From: Actinomycetales bacterium
GTDB taxonomy: Bacteria; Actinomycetota; Actinomycetes; Actinomycetales; Dermatophilaceae
Direction: 5' to 3'
Assembly: GCA_016710645.1 (NCBI GenBank)
Contig: JADJVI010000061.1
Location: forward strand, 1 to 44,874
DNA length: 44,874 nt
Shown: positions 29,001 through 35,343 of the stretch, in pieces
Layout: every line of letters starts with the position of its first letter
Position numbering within the stretch: the first letter of the stretch is position 1
Position numbers and translations under genes: made by a program
The notes under the pieces: generated by a model
Database searches by the model: none
The model's input: only the letters and a program-made list of their open reading frames with translations
Told to the model about the DNA's origin: nothing

Positions 29001-29428
29001 AAGAGGTCAGACACGGTGATGGTGTTGACCGGGATGGCCGACTCAATGGAGAAGCCCACCAGCCAGTTGAAGACGTCACCGGGCTGGACCGAGTTTTGTC
29101 CGGAAGCCGGCAACCGCACTGCCTTCAGCGGGCTGATGATGGCCGACGGCGGGTCGACTGTCGTGACCACACACGACGGGCCAACAGTGGTCGCACCAGT
29201 CGCGCTGAACGTGGCGCAGTTGGTCACCGACGCATCCAGCGAGGTGGATGCGGGCACGGTAGCGCGGGCGTACATCTCGAAGCTGTAGCCGGGTGCCAAG
29301 GAGGCCACGGAGAACCGGAAGTACTTCGCGCCGGCAGGTGCGGCGAAGGTCGTCGGCGTGGTCGAGTTCGCGTTGATCGTCGTCGGCGAACCCCAGGTCA
29401 CACCGTCGCTGCTCCACTCCAGCAGCAC
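20027..29428 (-). CDS. Giant LPXTG surface adhesin, main C-terminal part (SdrD_B/DUF11 repeats)
   Basis: 3133 codons encoding cell-wall-anchored repeats. The first 530 residues are beta-rich stalk or ligand regions. Twelve SdrD_B-like Cna-type domains follow, each opening xVSVGDYVWWDTNRDGxQ, a Ca-binding-type Asp/Asn loop (first near base 27820, last near 21130). They are interleaved with six DUF11 modules (AGPYYPGMTVTYTxTPSNEGPxDALAGWSVTD). Order: SdrD, DUF11, SdrD, DUF11, then three units of SdrD-SdrD-DUF11, then four SdrD and a last DUF11. A Pro/Thr linker (PTPTPGPTP) leads to LPHTG near base 20150, a TM helix and the basic tail RRRKDED, a standard sorting signal. There is no start of its own: it is the continuation of 29398-30717 after one frameshift. 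Neighbouring repeats are very similar at DNA level. Confidence 0.9.
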   Translation of the reverse strand: MLLEWSSDGVTWGSPTTINANSTTPTTFAAPAGAKYFRFSVASLAPGYSFEMYARATVPASTSLDASVTNCATFSATGATTVGPSCVVTTVDPPSAIISPLKAVRLPASGQNSVQPGDVFNWLVGFSIESAIPVNTITVSDLLPPQFELVGVTCFSSQGTGSGIYSAVVDGDCPKYPIPAYTAVPQANGATLITFKDMPIPDLASQGSLGYGITLQVKVRPGTSIALYINEVLINTNDQVTKCDAQQNVNSDFTRPDTTDIDGDGNTTEPACGDFSVVDVVEAAAVGLTKWDIGTKPNVFEATGTATPPAGSNVTACPDWDGYTRYPCVAVTDPGSDFSYRLRMQNEGNVPLTNYVMYDILPLVGDTGVGQLLSTGQRGTEWSPVMTGPLVFEPTLSTATNQTYKVEYNFTSNPCRPELNTTLATADQPWQASCNDVWYSAADIADWTMVKSFRVTMYQPAGGTNPSWAPGDTTVFTVPMKAPLSAGTSSLDPLDLSVAWNSAAQRSYRINAGGTTLWMTPTEPRKVGIIVPFTPPTGVSVGDYVWEDTNHDGKQGDPAVEPPIADVAVTLYTKNADGTRSWAASTTTNPDGYYSFVNVTPDTDYIIEFTAPTGKTFTIVNATGDTSNSRDGDLTDSDAVPAADGKTGTVEFNSGPVGNNDPGGPTIANAVTDNPGLDAGFWTPPPAAMNLQLAKSGGTWSGLLKPGTEVSWTLSPSNAGTTDAIAGWSVTDLVPSGMEIVSMSGTGYTCDITTTPTDPVCVADAGLAAGATGNPITVVTKVSAGWTGSAFTNVAYVDKAPTDVTETVPLVIPARDTDVSNPATTTDNDASVGIHVVSVGDYVWWDTNRDGAQSTGEAVVPGLKVTLYAGDGTTVVATTTTDANGFYSFTGLTPSTAYVIEFDKSSQPGASYTTPNAGGVTSNSATADVTDSDAVVTDATKPDLARVSFTSQAAGSNLGDATKADNPGIDAGLVKFNLTLTKTLVTAGPFVPGQTVSYTLTPSNAGPSDAQAGWSVTDLLPAGLSLVSMTGTGYDCTTTPGTCVASAALPVGAGNPITVTATLGAGFTGSAKNVAYVSPKSTDVPETNPLVTPDLTTDTSTTPTDNDAEAVLSVAKVSIGDFVWWDTNRNGQQDTGELPVPNVTVNLLHADGTAVTDATGTPISTTTDGNGFYAFTDLLPGTAYLVEFVKPTGTVFTTALSGATATDSNADVATGRATVTTKTSGNNLADPGQADDPTIDAGLVQLVSVGDFVWWDTNRDGLQDTGEAVVPDGFVVKLYDANGTFLRDTTTTAGFYSFTDLMPGTAYTVEFVRSSTTDTTGAAFTTVDASGDTSNSPTADLSDSDADVTTGKVTFTTTDTGSNSGDPGAADNPGIDAGLVKYNLTLAKTLTTAGPYYPGMTVTYTVTPSNEGPADALAGWSVTDLVPTGMTLVSMAGTNYDCTTTPGTCVASAALPAGEGEPITVTATIDAGFIGTARNVAYVSPSSKDVPETNPLVVPVKDQDVTNPVTPTDNDAQAPLTVVPVSVGDYVWYDRNRDGQQGDPTVEPVVQDGMVVNLLHADGTPVLDAAGVARTTTTVGGYYVFTDLVPHTAYLVEFVKPANTVFTTALQGDSATDSNADVTTGRATVTTKDTGSNLAAPGQADDPSIDAGLVELVSVGDYVWWDTNRDGLQTAGELPVPGITVNLLHADGTPVLDAAGVARTTSTDANGYYWFTDLLAGVDYVVQFDKSSQADAHYTVANSGGVTSNSATADLTDSDAVPADAASNLATVAFTAAVTGDNAGGANAADNPGIDAGLVTFNLTLAKTLDTAGPYYPGLTVTYTLTPTNEGPSDALAGWSVTDVLPAGLTLVSMTGTGYDCTTTPGTCVASAALPAGAGAPITVTATLDATFTGAAKNVAYVSPSSNDVPETNPLVVPTSTTDTGTSPTDNDAQAVVSVAKVSIGDYVWYDRNRDGQQSAGEPVVEDGMVVNLLHADGTPVLDAAGMPVTTTTVGGYYAFTDLLPHTAYLVEFVKPAGTVFTTALQGDSATDSNPDVTTGRATVTTKDTGSNLAAPGQADDPTIDAGLVELVSVGDYVWWDTNRDGLQSAGEAPVAGITVNLLNPDGTAAVLPGGAPVTTTTDANGYYAFTNLIAGVDYVVQFDKSSQPGAAYTVPNAGGDTSNSATADLTDSDAVPADATSNLATVAFTAAVTGNNLGDAGKADNPGIDAGLVKFNLVLAKTLTTAGPYYPGMTVTYTITPSNEGPADALAGWSVTDVLPAGLTLVSMTGAGYDCTTTPGTCVAAAALPQGAGAPITVTATIDAGFIGTAKNVAYVSPSANDVPETNPLVVPTVTTDTGTSTTDNDAEAVLTVVPVSIGDYVWYDRNRDGQQGDPSVEPVVEDGMVVNLLHADGTPVKDAAGMPVTTTTVGGYYAFTGLAPHTAYIVEFVKPANTVFTTALTGDVATDSNADVVTGRAPVTTKDTGSNLSAPGQADDPTIDAGLIQLVSIGDYVWWDVNRDGVQGAGELPVSGVVVNLLNPDGSAAVLPGGAPVTATTDANGFYAFTNLLAGVTYQVQFVKPANTIFTSQDGAGVSSNDPATDGTDSDANEATGLVTVVAPITGTNSATAPDNPSIDAGLVKLVSVGDYVWWDTNLDGVQGDPAIEKPVAGVTVRLLDAAGNPAVLPGGAPVTTVTDANGYYAFTNLVGGVDYIIEFVKPAESIFTVANATGDTSNSATADVTDSDADQVTGRVAFTAATTGANLAEAGKADNPGIDAGLVELVSVGDYVWWDINRNGVQDAGESPVDGLTVHLLNPDGTAAVLPGGAPVTAVTDANGYYSFVNLIAGVDYVIQFDKSSRPGASYTTSNAGGDTSNSATTDLTDSDAIPVSGKPDLASVAFTAPLTGNNSGAPGKADNPGIDAGLVKFNLVLTKTLDTPGPYHRRQTVTYTLTPFNEGPVTALAGWSVTDLIPTGMTLVSMTGTGYECTLSTATCVATAPLPAGPGAPITVTATIDDTFTGTARNVAYVAPAPTDVPETNPLVVPSKDQDITNPNTPTDNDATAPLTVNPKPAPEPTPTPGPTPTPTPGPTPNPTPGPGPTPVPDNGTDTPLPHTGNDSTGLIGWSLGLVSLGMLLLAATRRRKDEDTSTTR

Positions 29429-30717
29429 GTCCCGGTGTTGGGGCTGAGCGGCATAGCACTCGTGAGTTTTCGCACTAACTGGACGTTTTCGACCATGAGG
29501 TTGCCCGCCGCGTCCACGGGGAGGCTGTCAACGACCTGGAAGTCGTTGAGCGTGACATTGCCGTTGTTGGCGCTGAGGAGCCGCCACTCGAGAGCGCCAC
29601 CGGGCGGGACGCTCGAAGGCCCCGACTTAAACCCGGAGAGTGAGGGCTGGGGCGCGTCAATGCTCACTTTAGTCGACCCGGTGAGGGTCCCTGTGGTGCC
29701 GTCGGCATAGGTGACATTGGAGGTGGCGGTGTTGGAGAAGACCGTGCCCGGGGCCGGGGTGGTGCTGTCGACGGCGTTCGGAGGAACCCGCACCGTGACG
29801 AACACGACCGTGTAGGACCAACAGCCGCTGCCATCGCAGTTCATCCGGGTGTTGGCCTGCATGTTGAGGCCCGAGATCGTCAGCGTGTGAGTCGCGGCAT
29901 CGTAGGTCGTGACGGGAGTCCCCGTGCCTGGGTACTGCACCTGCGAACTGACATATTCGAACCGCGGGTCGAGCACGTCGGTGAGCGTGGCGTTGGTGAT
30001 GTCGACCCCACTCGTCTTCGTCGGACGGGTCCAGTGGATCTCGTACGTCAGCAACTCACCCGGTGCCGGGTTGGTCCTCGGCGAGGCCTTGAACTTCGAC
30101 AGGCCCCAGTCCTTGGCCGGCGGGGTGACGTTGATGACGACCGGGCCCGCGGTCGCACCCTGGCCGGCCGTGATGTCGACCTTCGCCGAGTTGGGGATGG
30201 TGCCGATCGGGGTGGAGGTGAGCGGATAGGCGTTGACCGTGGCGGTGACCAGGACGTCGAAGCCCTTGCCGTCCTCCCACGGCGTGGTCGCGTTGCCCAC
30301 GGTGATCGTCAGCGTTTGCCCGCTGACCGACTTCGTCAGCGGCGGGGGCGTCGAACCGCCCGTGCCGGACGTGGGGAGGAAGACGTTGGCGTCGGTCACC
30401 GTGAGGTGGCTGTCGAAGAGGTCGGTGATGGTGCCGATGCCACACGACCCGGTCAGGCTGCTGCATTGCAGCGTGAGCCGATACGTGACCGTGTCACCGA
30501 TGGCATACGACGACTTCGGGCTGACGATCGTCTTCTCGATCGTCGCCGCGGTGTCGGCGGCATGCGCAAACGGCGCCACGGTCAGCCCCAGGATGGCCAT
30601 CGCCATGACCAGGGCGGCTCCGATCCCGCGACGCAGCCGGGCCTTCAGGCGCTGATGCGAGCGCCGCGCCGTTCGGGTGGTCCACTGTGACGAATCCTTC
30701 GTCAGCCAGCTATTCAT
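29398..30717 (-). CDS. Giant surface adhesin, N-terminal part with signal peptide
   Basis: Start ATG 30717 with GGGGAG seven bases upstream. It encodes a basic leader and signal peptide (GIGAALVMAMAILGLTVAPFAHA, cleavage probably after AHA), then DUF11-like beta domains (IEKTIVSPKSSYAIGDTVTYRLTL; PAPGELLTYEIHWTRPTKTSGVDITNATLTDVLD; VPPGGALEWRLLSANNGNVTLNDFQVVDSLPVD). The natural sequence runs to about VENVQLVR (base 29480) and then leaves frame, ending in an unrelated tail (SGAATV) at the stop at 29398. The continuation in the -1 frame (HRDVLLEWSSDGVTW) joins the 3133-codon part. Together they make a protein of about 3,560 residues. It is divergent from Crp-like paralogue 3. Confidence 0.85.
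   Translation of the reverse strand: MNSWLTKDSSQWTTRTARRSHQRLKARLRRGIGAALVMAMAILGLTVAPFAHAADTAATIEKTIVSPKSSYAIGDTVTYRLTLQCSSLTGSCGIGTITDLFDSHLTVTDANVFLPTSGTGGSTPPPLTKSVSGQTLTITVGNATTPWEDGKGFDVLVTATVNAYPLTSTPIGTIPNSAKVDITAGQGATAGPVVINVTPPAKDWGLSKFKASPRTNPAPGELLTYEIHWTRPTKTSGVDITNATLTDVLDPRFEYVSSQVQYPGTGTPVTTYDAATHTLTISGLNMQANTRMNCDGSGCWSYTVVFVTVRVPPNAVDSTTPAPGTVFSNTATSNVTYADGTTGTLTGSTKVSIDAPQPSLSGFKSGPSSVPPGGALEWRLLSANNGNVTLNDFQVVDSLPVDAAGNLMVENVQLVRKLTSAMPLSPNTGTCCWSGAATV
29430..29485 (-). other. Frameshift joining the two parts of the adhesin gene
   Basis: Both frames are open only between about 29430 and 29527, and the family-like sequence switches frame between VQLVR and HRDVLLEW. A CGAAAAC run at about 29468-29474 is the most likely slip point, with a second GAAAAC about 20 bases upstream. 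One base too many in this sequence, or a -1 ribosomal slip, would restore one long frame. It could be a sequencing error, an on/off switch or a true inactivation. Confidence 0.75.
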
Positions 30718-31190
30718 CTACGTGCTCCCCGTCCAGGGTCCCGCGGGACCGCATCGGTGCTGTGCGACCGACTGGGCAGTAGCCGGGCGCACAGCAGAGT
30801 CAGGGCAGCCCAACGCGGCCCTGACTGGTCTGGCATTGCAGCGCGACTCGGTTTTCCCCCCCGTGCTCGCTGCTGCAGGCCTAAAGTTGCCACGGCTTGA
30901 CAGCCTTGTCACCGTGCCGATTGATCGCAGTTATCTCCGGACGTTCATCTCGGAAAAATGCAGTTGATCGTGATTAATTCACGGACCACAGGTCCGCGGC
31001 CCTGCCCAGAGGCGGTCCCGCCCCGTGACCGCCCGTTGACCTGCAGCGATACCACCGGCGACACGGCATACCTGGCCCTTGGCGCCCGAAGGGGGCAATT
31101 TCGGGCACATCGGCCACGCGCTGCGTCCTAGGCTGGCGCGCCAGAGGGATCGGGAGGCCGCCTGGGGGAGGCGGGGGAAGCAGGAGTCGC
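30718..31190. promoter_or_regulatory. Divergent control region of the adhesin and Crp-like paralogue 3
   Basis: 473 bp, no gene seen. It contains a leader hairpin on the adhesin side (30799-30806 with 30818-30825), a TGACA-GCCT-TGTCA dyad (30898-30911), a 34-bp motif shared with 32082-32115 (30905-30938), and CGTGATTAATTCACG (30969-30983), which resembles a Crp/Fnr site (TGTGA-N6-TCACA) with one base less in the spacer. The segment 30940-30985 is AT-rich for this genome. With a Crp-family gene next door these are likely control sites for adhesin expression. Confidence 0.5.
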
Positions 31191-31904
31191 ATGTCAGCGG
31201 GTGCAGCGGGTGCAGCGCGCGAGCAGTTGCGTCAGCTCTTCGAGAGGTATGCCGGTGGGCCGCTGCCCGACTGGCACGCCGTCGCGCCGATGATCCGGCC
31301 GTTCCCTGTGCGCCAGGGTCAGGTCGTCGTCGACGAGAACGCCGACCGGGCGGTCATCTTCCTGGTCACCTCGGGCGTCTATCACGTGCGGGTGGTCGCC
31401 CGGGACGGGTCCATGACGACGGTCAACTTCGCCGGCCGGGGCGAGTTCCTCGCCAACCTGCCGTCGATCGAGGACCCTCGCCAGCCCCTCATGCCCTCGA
31501 ATATCTCCGGTGTGGAGATGCATCGGGGCTACACCGAGGCGGCCCACCAGCGCTATTACATCAAGGCGCTCACGCCCGGCGCGCTGGTCGAGGTGCCGAT
31601 CGGCGAGATGCAGCGACGCGCGACCTACACCCTCGCGTGGGCGCGGGCGCTGTCCACGGCATACCTGGTCTATGCGCAGGCGATGCGCTACGAGCGCGAC
31701 CGGATGCGCCTGCCCGCGGAGGCGCGCTACCGGAGTTTCCTCATCGACTATGCGCCGGTGCTGCGCTATGTGCAGCAGAAGGACATTGCCGACTTCCTCG
31801 GCATCTCGGAGGTGGGCCTGAGCCGGATCGCAACCCGGGTGCGGCGCGAGGCGGCCCAGACGGCTCCCTCAGAACACCCGCACAAAGAACACCCGCACAA
31901 ATAG
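31191..31904 (+). CDS. Crp/Fnr family transcription regulator, paralogue 3
   Basis: A 237-aa regulator with the same plan as the two copies upstream but more diverged: EQLRQLFERYAGGPLPDWHAVAPMIRPFPVRQGQVVVDENADRAVIFLVTSGVYHVRVV (barrel), a dimer helix, and a winged HTH ending YVQQKDIADFLGISEVGLSRIATRVRREA. ATG 31191 has GGAG eight bases upstream. The C-terminus ends in a perfect 15-bp tandem duplication (EHPHK twice), probably a recent slippage event. Orientation is away from the adhesin, sharing its control region, and the gene is followed by a terminator. Confidence 0.9.
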   Translation: MSAGAAGAAREQLRQLFERYAGGPLPDWHAVAPMIRPFPVRQGQVVVDENADRAVIFLVTSGVYHVRVVARDGSMTTVNFAGRGEFLANLPSIEDPRQPLMPSNISGVEMHRGYTEAAHQRYYIKALTPGALVEVPIGEMQRRATYTLAWARALSTAYLVYAQAMRYERDRMRLPAEARYRSFLIDYAPVLRYVQQKDIADFLGISEVGLSRIATRVRREAAQTAPSEHPHKEHPHK

Positions 31905-31953
31905 GGAGTGGCTGTGTTGTCCGGGGCATTGCCGCCTGACACACAGCCACTCC
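31905..31953 (+). terminator. Terminator after Crp-like paralogue 3
   Basis: GGAGTGGCTGTGT (31905-31917) pairs perfectly with 31941-31953; the 23-base loop contains a smaller GGC/GCC hairpin. The stem begins directly at the stop codon. Confidence 0.8.
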
Positions 31954-32167
31954 GCGACGGAATCCGGAGGCCGAGTCGGAGGCTCACCGGTTCCGCGCCT
32001 TCTCCACCGTCGATGTGGGGGACCGTAGTGGTGGAGGTGGTCTCTGGGAGACCTGGCAAGAGATTGACACGACTCCGCTCGCTTGTCACGGCTCCGATTG
32101 ACCCTGGTTATTCCCCACAAACCAGGTATGCCGTGAGCGCCCTTTCGGTGTCAGTCACTGCTCTCGG

Positions 32168-32416
32168 TCACGACGGATCGACGTCGACCTCGTCCACGCG
32201 GCTGCCCGAGACGGGATCCACTCGAGTGCTGCGGGTGGCGGTGTATCCGCCGCGCCGACGTGAGCTCGTGACGAGTGACAGGAGGATCGCCAGAGCGCCC
32301 CCCGCCATGCAGATGTAGCCGATCACGGGCAGGTTGACCCCGGACAGTCGGTCGCTCACGCCCCAGGTCAGGATCGCTCCGACCACCAACAGGAAGATTC
32401 CGGTGCCGACATACAT
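32168..32416 (-). CDS. DUF6458-like small membrane protein
   Basis: 82 aa starting MYVGTGIFLLVVGAILTWGV (TM1), then VNLPVIGYICMAGGALAILLSLV (TM2), and a charged cytoplasmic tail (SSRRRGGYTATRSTRVDPVSGSR). This two-helix layout with the opening GxGIFLLxxGAILxWAV is that of the DUF6458 family of actinobacteria, whose function is unknown. ATG 32416 has AAAGGA ten bases upstream; the frame is open to 32512 but the added part is not conserved-looking. Confidence 0.8.
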   Translation of the reverse strand: MYVGTGIFLLVVGAILTWGVSDRLSGVNLPVIGYICMAGGALAILLSLVTSSRRRGGYTATRSTRVDPVSGSRVDEVDVDPS

Positions 32417-32604
32417 GGGCTGGTCCTTTCGTCGCGCGGTGTGCTCCGGAGGCGCGGTTGCGCACCGGTGAGCCTGGCCACGCCTGGGTTGCGTGACTCG
32501 CCGTAGCCTCACCTGCAGTCATGCCCCGTGGCGGCCCGCTCAACCACCCGATCTACCTGACCGCGCCAACCCCCAAGGTCGCCCCGCGGGCACATTGGTG
32601 CTCA

Positions 32605-32647
32605 TTGGGTAATTTTGCTCAGTGGGCATTATATGGTTACCGTGACC
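32605..32647 (+). promoter_or_regulatory. Promoter and candidate TetR operator of the MMPL operon
   Basis: TTGGGT (32605-32610), 18 bp, TTATAT (32629-32634), then an imperfect dyad GGTTACCGTGACC (32635-32647; five of six base pairs symmetric), which covers the expected transcription start. The AT-rich patch also holds two direct copies of GCTCAKTGGG (32600 and 32617). The neighbouring tetR gene makes this its most likely target. Confidence 0.5.
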
Positions 32648-32675
32648 GGGTCCACCCTCGGCACACGGAGATCCC

Positions 32676-35330
32676 ATGTCACTCTCGCTCTCCCGGCTCG
32701 GCCGCTACGCCTATCACCATGCGTGGCGGGTTCTGTTCGGCTGGCTGCTCGTCATCGGCGCCGTCATCGCGCTCGTGGTCAGCCAGCCCACCTCCTTGGT
32801 GACGGGGTTGACGTTGACCAACACCCCCTCCCAACGGACCCTGGACACGATCGCCGCTGAGCTACCTCAGGCGCGGGGCACTCAGGGCAGCCTCGTCTTC
32901 ACTGCCGGCGACGCCGGCCGGGTGGACACTCCCGAGCGTTCGCGTGCCATCGTCGCGGCACTCCAGGCGGCGCAGGCCACCGGCTACGTCGTCGATCGTG
33001 ACACCAAGGTGACCGAGCAGCACACCGAGATCACTGCGCGGGTCACCACCCAAGTGGAGTCCCGGTTGGCGGCCGAACTCGCACCCCAGCTCACCCAGCT
33101 GGCCACCGCGCTCTCCGACCAACTCGCCCACCTCAGGGAGACCGCACCGACCGTGGCACCGGTCCCGTCGGCGAAGGGCAGCGTTGCCGAGGAGTTGCAG
33201 GCCCTGGCAGACCGGGCTCACGCCCTCAGCACCGCCCCACCGAGAGACCAGATCGACGGCGCGTCGGGACTGTTCGCGCAGATCCATGTCCTCCAGGCGC
33301 GAGCCACAGCGCTCGGTGTGCTGCCTGGCCGCAGTCTGCCCACCGTCCCCGAAGGGCTGGGCGATCTCCGGGCCCAGGCGGATGACGCAATCGCTCGGGC
33401 GCGCTCGCAAGCGCTCGCCGGCCTCGACACACTCCTCACCGGCACCAACCCGATGGGGACACCCTTGACCTCCGACGGCGTGTCCTACCGAACCGTCTCG
33501 GTGTCGAAGGACGGGTGCACCGCCGTTGCCAGCCTCCAGCTGACCGACCAGATCGCCCACCTGCCCAGCGGCGCAGCCCAGGAGGTGCTCAAGGCCGTCG
33601 ACGAGGTCAGTGCCCCCGCCGGTCTCGATATGTCCGCGTCCTCCTCGCTATTACCGGTCGAGCCGCCACTGGGTGGCCACGAGGCCATCGGCCTCGGCAT
33701 CGCCGTCGTCGTCCTCCTGCTCACCCTCGGCTCGCTGGTCGCGGCGGGCCTACCCATCCTCACCGCGCTGGCCGGAGTGCTCATCGGCATCGGCGGAGCT
33801 TTCGCCTTCTCCGCCCACTATGAGTTGACCACCTCGACGCCCGCTCTCGGGCTCATGATCGGTCTCGCGGTTGGCATCGACTACGCCCTGTTCATCGTCC
33901 ACAAGCACCGAAGCCTGGTCGCCACCAAGGGCATGTCCGCAGCCGACGCCATCGGGCTGGCGACCGGAACCGCCGGCAGCGCAGTCCTGTTCGCCGGCCT
34001 CACCGTCATCATCGCCCTGCTCGGGCTGCTCACCCTCGGCATCGCCTTCGTCACCACGATGGCCATCACCGCCGCAGCGACCGTGGCCCTGGCCGTGCTC
34101 ATCGCGCTCACCGCACTCCCGGCACTGCTCGGCCTGGTGGGAGACCGCATCGTCAGCCCACGGGCGCGGTTGCGCCGTCACCGGGCCCATGGCCATCCGA
34201 TCGCGAACAGGTGGGTGTCGCTCATCACCCGCCGGCCGATCCTCACTCTCCTCGCGGTGACCTCGGTGCTCGGGTTGGTCGCCATCCCCGCCACGGGCCT
34301 CAAGCTGGGTATGCCGTCCGGGGCCGTCGCGGCAGCAGGCTCCTCTCAACGGATCACCTATGACGCCATCACCGACGGGTTCGGGGAGGGCTACAACGCA
34401 CCACTGATCGTCACAGCTGGGAAGAGTTCGGGCACGTCCTTCGACCAATCGGCGCTGCTCGCTGCCCAACGATCCTTGGCCGGGGTCACCGACGTCGTCG
34501 ATGTGGCCCTCCTGGGAACCTCACCCCACGCCGATCTGGCCATCTTCCAGGTCACCCCGAGACAAGGACCGACCGCGGAGTCGACTCAATCTCTCGTCAC
34601 CGCGCTGCGCACCAGCCAGCTTGCCGACCTGGGTACCTTGGGGGTCACCGGACTCACGGCCATGAATATCGACCTGTCCGAAACCCTCGCTGCGGCCATT
34701 CCGACCTACGTCGTGATTGTCGTCGCGCTCTCCCTCATCGTGCTGCTGCTGGTGTTCCGCTCGCTGCTCGTGCCGCTGGCGGCCACAGCAGGATTCCTGC
34801 TCACAATGGCCGCCACGACTGGACTCATCGTCACGGCCTTCGGCAACCCTGACTGGACCTGGCTCGTCGGGGTCGACCGACCCGGGCCCATCCTCTCGTT
34901 CCTGCCGATCATGGCTACCGGCATCCTTTACGGATTGGCCAACGACTACCAGGTCTTCCTGGGCACCTCGATCCGCGAGGACCACGCCCACGGGGTCCCT
35001 GCCCGGGCCGCGGTGCGTACCGGATTCCACCACGCCGGTCGGGTCGTCGTCGCAGCCGCGATCATCATGGTCTCGGTCTTCGGCGGGTTCGTCCTCAGCA
35101 GTGACACGACGATCCGCCAGTTCGGGTTCGCGTTGTCCGCAGGGATCCTCATTGACGCCTTCCTCATCCGGATGACGCTGATCCCGGCCCTGCTCCACCT
35201 GGCCGACGAACGGGCTTGGTGGCTGCCAGGCTGGCTCGACCGGCTGCTGCCCACGATCGACATCGACGGTCAGCGGTTAGCGCGGCCCGGCGGGCCGACC
35301 CGCAGTGCCACCCCGACCTCCGACCGATGA
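32676..35330 (+). CDS. MMPL family RND-type transporter
   Basis: An 884-aa inner-membrane exporter of the MmpL class, which moves lipids or hydrophobic compounds using the proton gradient. TM1 is FGWLLVIGAVIALVV. A first periplasmic domain (about residues 45-330) with a long coiled-coil is followed by five TM helices including LGLMIGLAVGIDYALFIVHKHR, whose GxxxDY proton-relay motif is typical of MMPL. The second half repeats the plan and ends with LPIMATGILYGLANDYQVFLGTSIREDH. ATG 32676 has GGAG. Thirteen bases separate it from tetR downstream, so the two form an operon. The substrate is unknown. Confidence 0.92.
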   Translation: MSLSLSRLGRYAYHHAWRVLFGWLLVIGAVIALVVSQPTSLVTGLTLTNTPSQRTLDTIAAELPQARGTQGSLVFTAGDAGRVDTPERSRAIVAALQAAQATGYVVDRDTKVTEQHTEITARVTTQVESRLAAELAPQLTQLATALSDQLAHLRETAPTVAPVPSAKGSVAEELQALADRAHALSTAPPRDQIDGASGLFAQIHVLQARATALGVLPGRSLPTVPEGLGDLRAQADDAIARARSQALAGLDTLLTGTNPMGTPLTSDGVSYRTVSVSKDGCTAVASLQLTDQIAHLPSGAAQEVLKAVDEVSAPAGLDMSASSSLLPVEPPLGGHEAIGLGIAVVVLLLTLGSLVAAGLPILTALAGVLIGIGGAFAFSAHYELTTSTPALGLMIGLAVGIDYALFIVHKHRSLVATKGMSAADAIGLATGTAGSAVLFAGLTVIIALLGLLTLGIAFVTTMAITAAATVALAVLIALTALPALLGLVGDRIVSPRARLRRHRAHGHPIANRWVSLITRRPILTLLAVTSVLGLVAIPATGLKLGMPSGAVAAAGSSQRITYDAITDGFGEGYNAPLIVTAGKSSGTSFDQSALLAAQRSLAGVTDVVDVALLGTSPHADLAIFQVTPRQGPTAESTQSLVTALRTSQLADLGTLGVTGLTAMNIDLSETLAAAIPTYVVIVVALSLIVLLLVFRSLLVPLAATAGFLLTMAATTGLIVTAFGNPDWTWLVGVDRPGPILSFLPIMATGILYGLANDYQVFLGTSIREDHAHGVPARAAVRTGFHHAGRVVVAAAIIMVSVFGGFVLSSDTTIRQFGFALSAGILIDAFLIRMTLIPALLHLADERAWWLPGWLDRLLPTIDIDGQRLARPGGPTRSATPTSDR

Positions 35331-35343
35331 CATAGTGCTGGTC

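Noticed and set aside
20657..29710. Very long open frames on the plus strand (950 and 2027 codons) opposite the adhesin gene
   Set aside because: They are the mirror of a GC-rich repetitive gene with strong third-position bias. Their translations are Arg/His/Val-rich with no domain, and no ribosome site precedes them.
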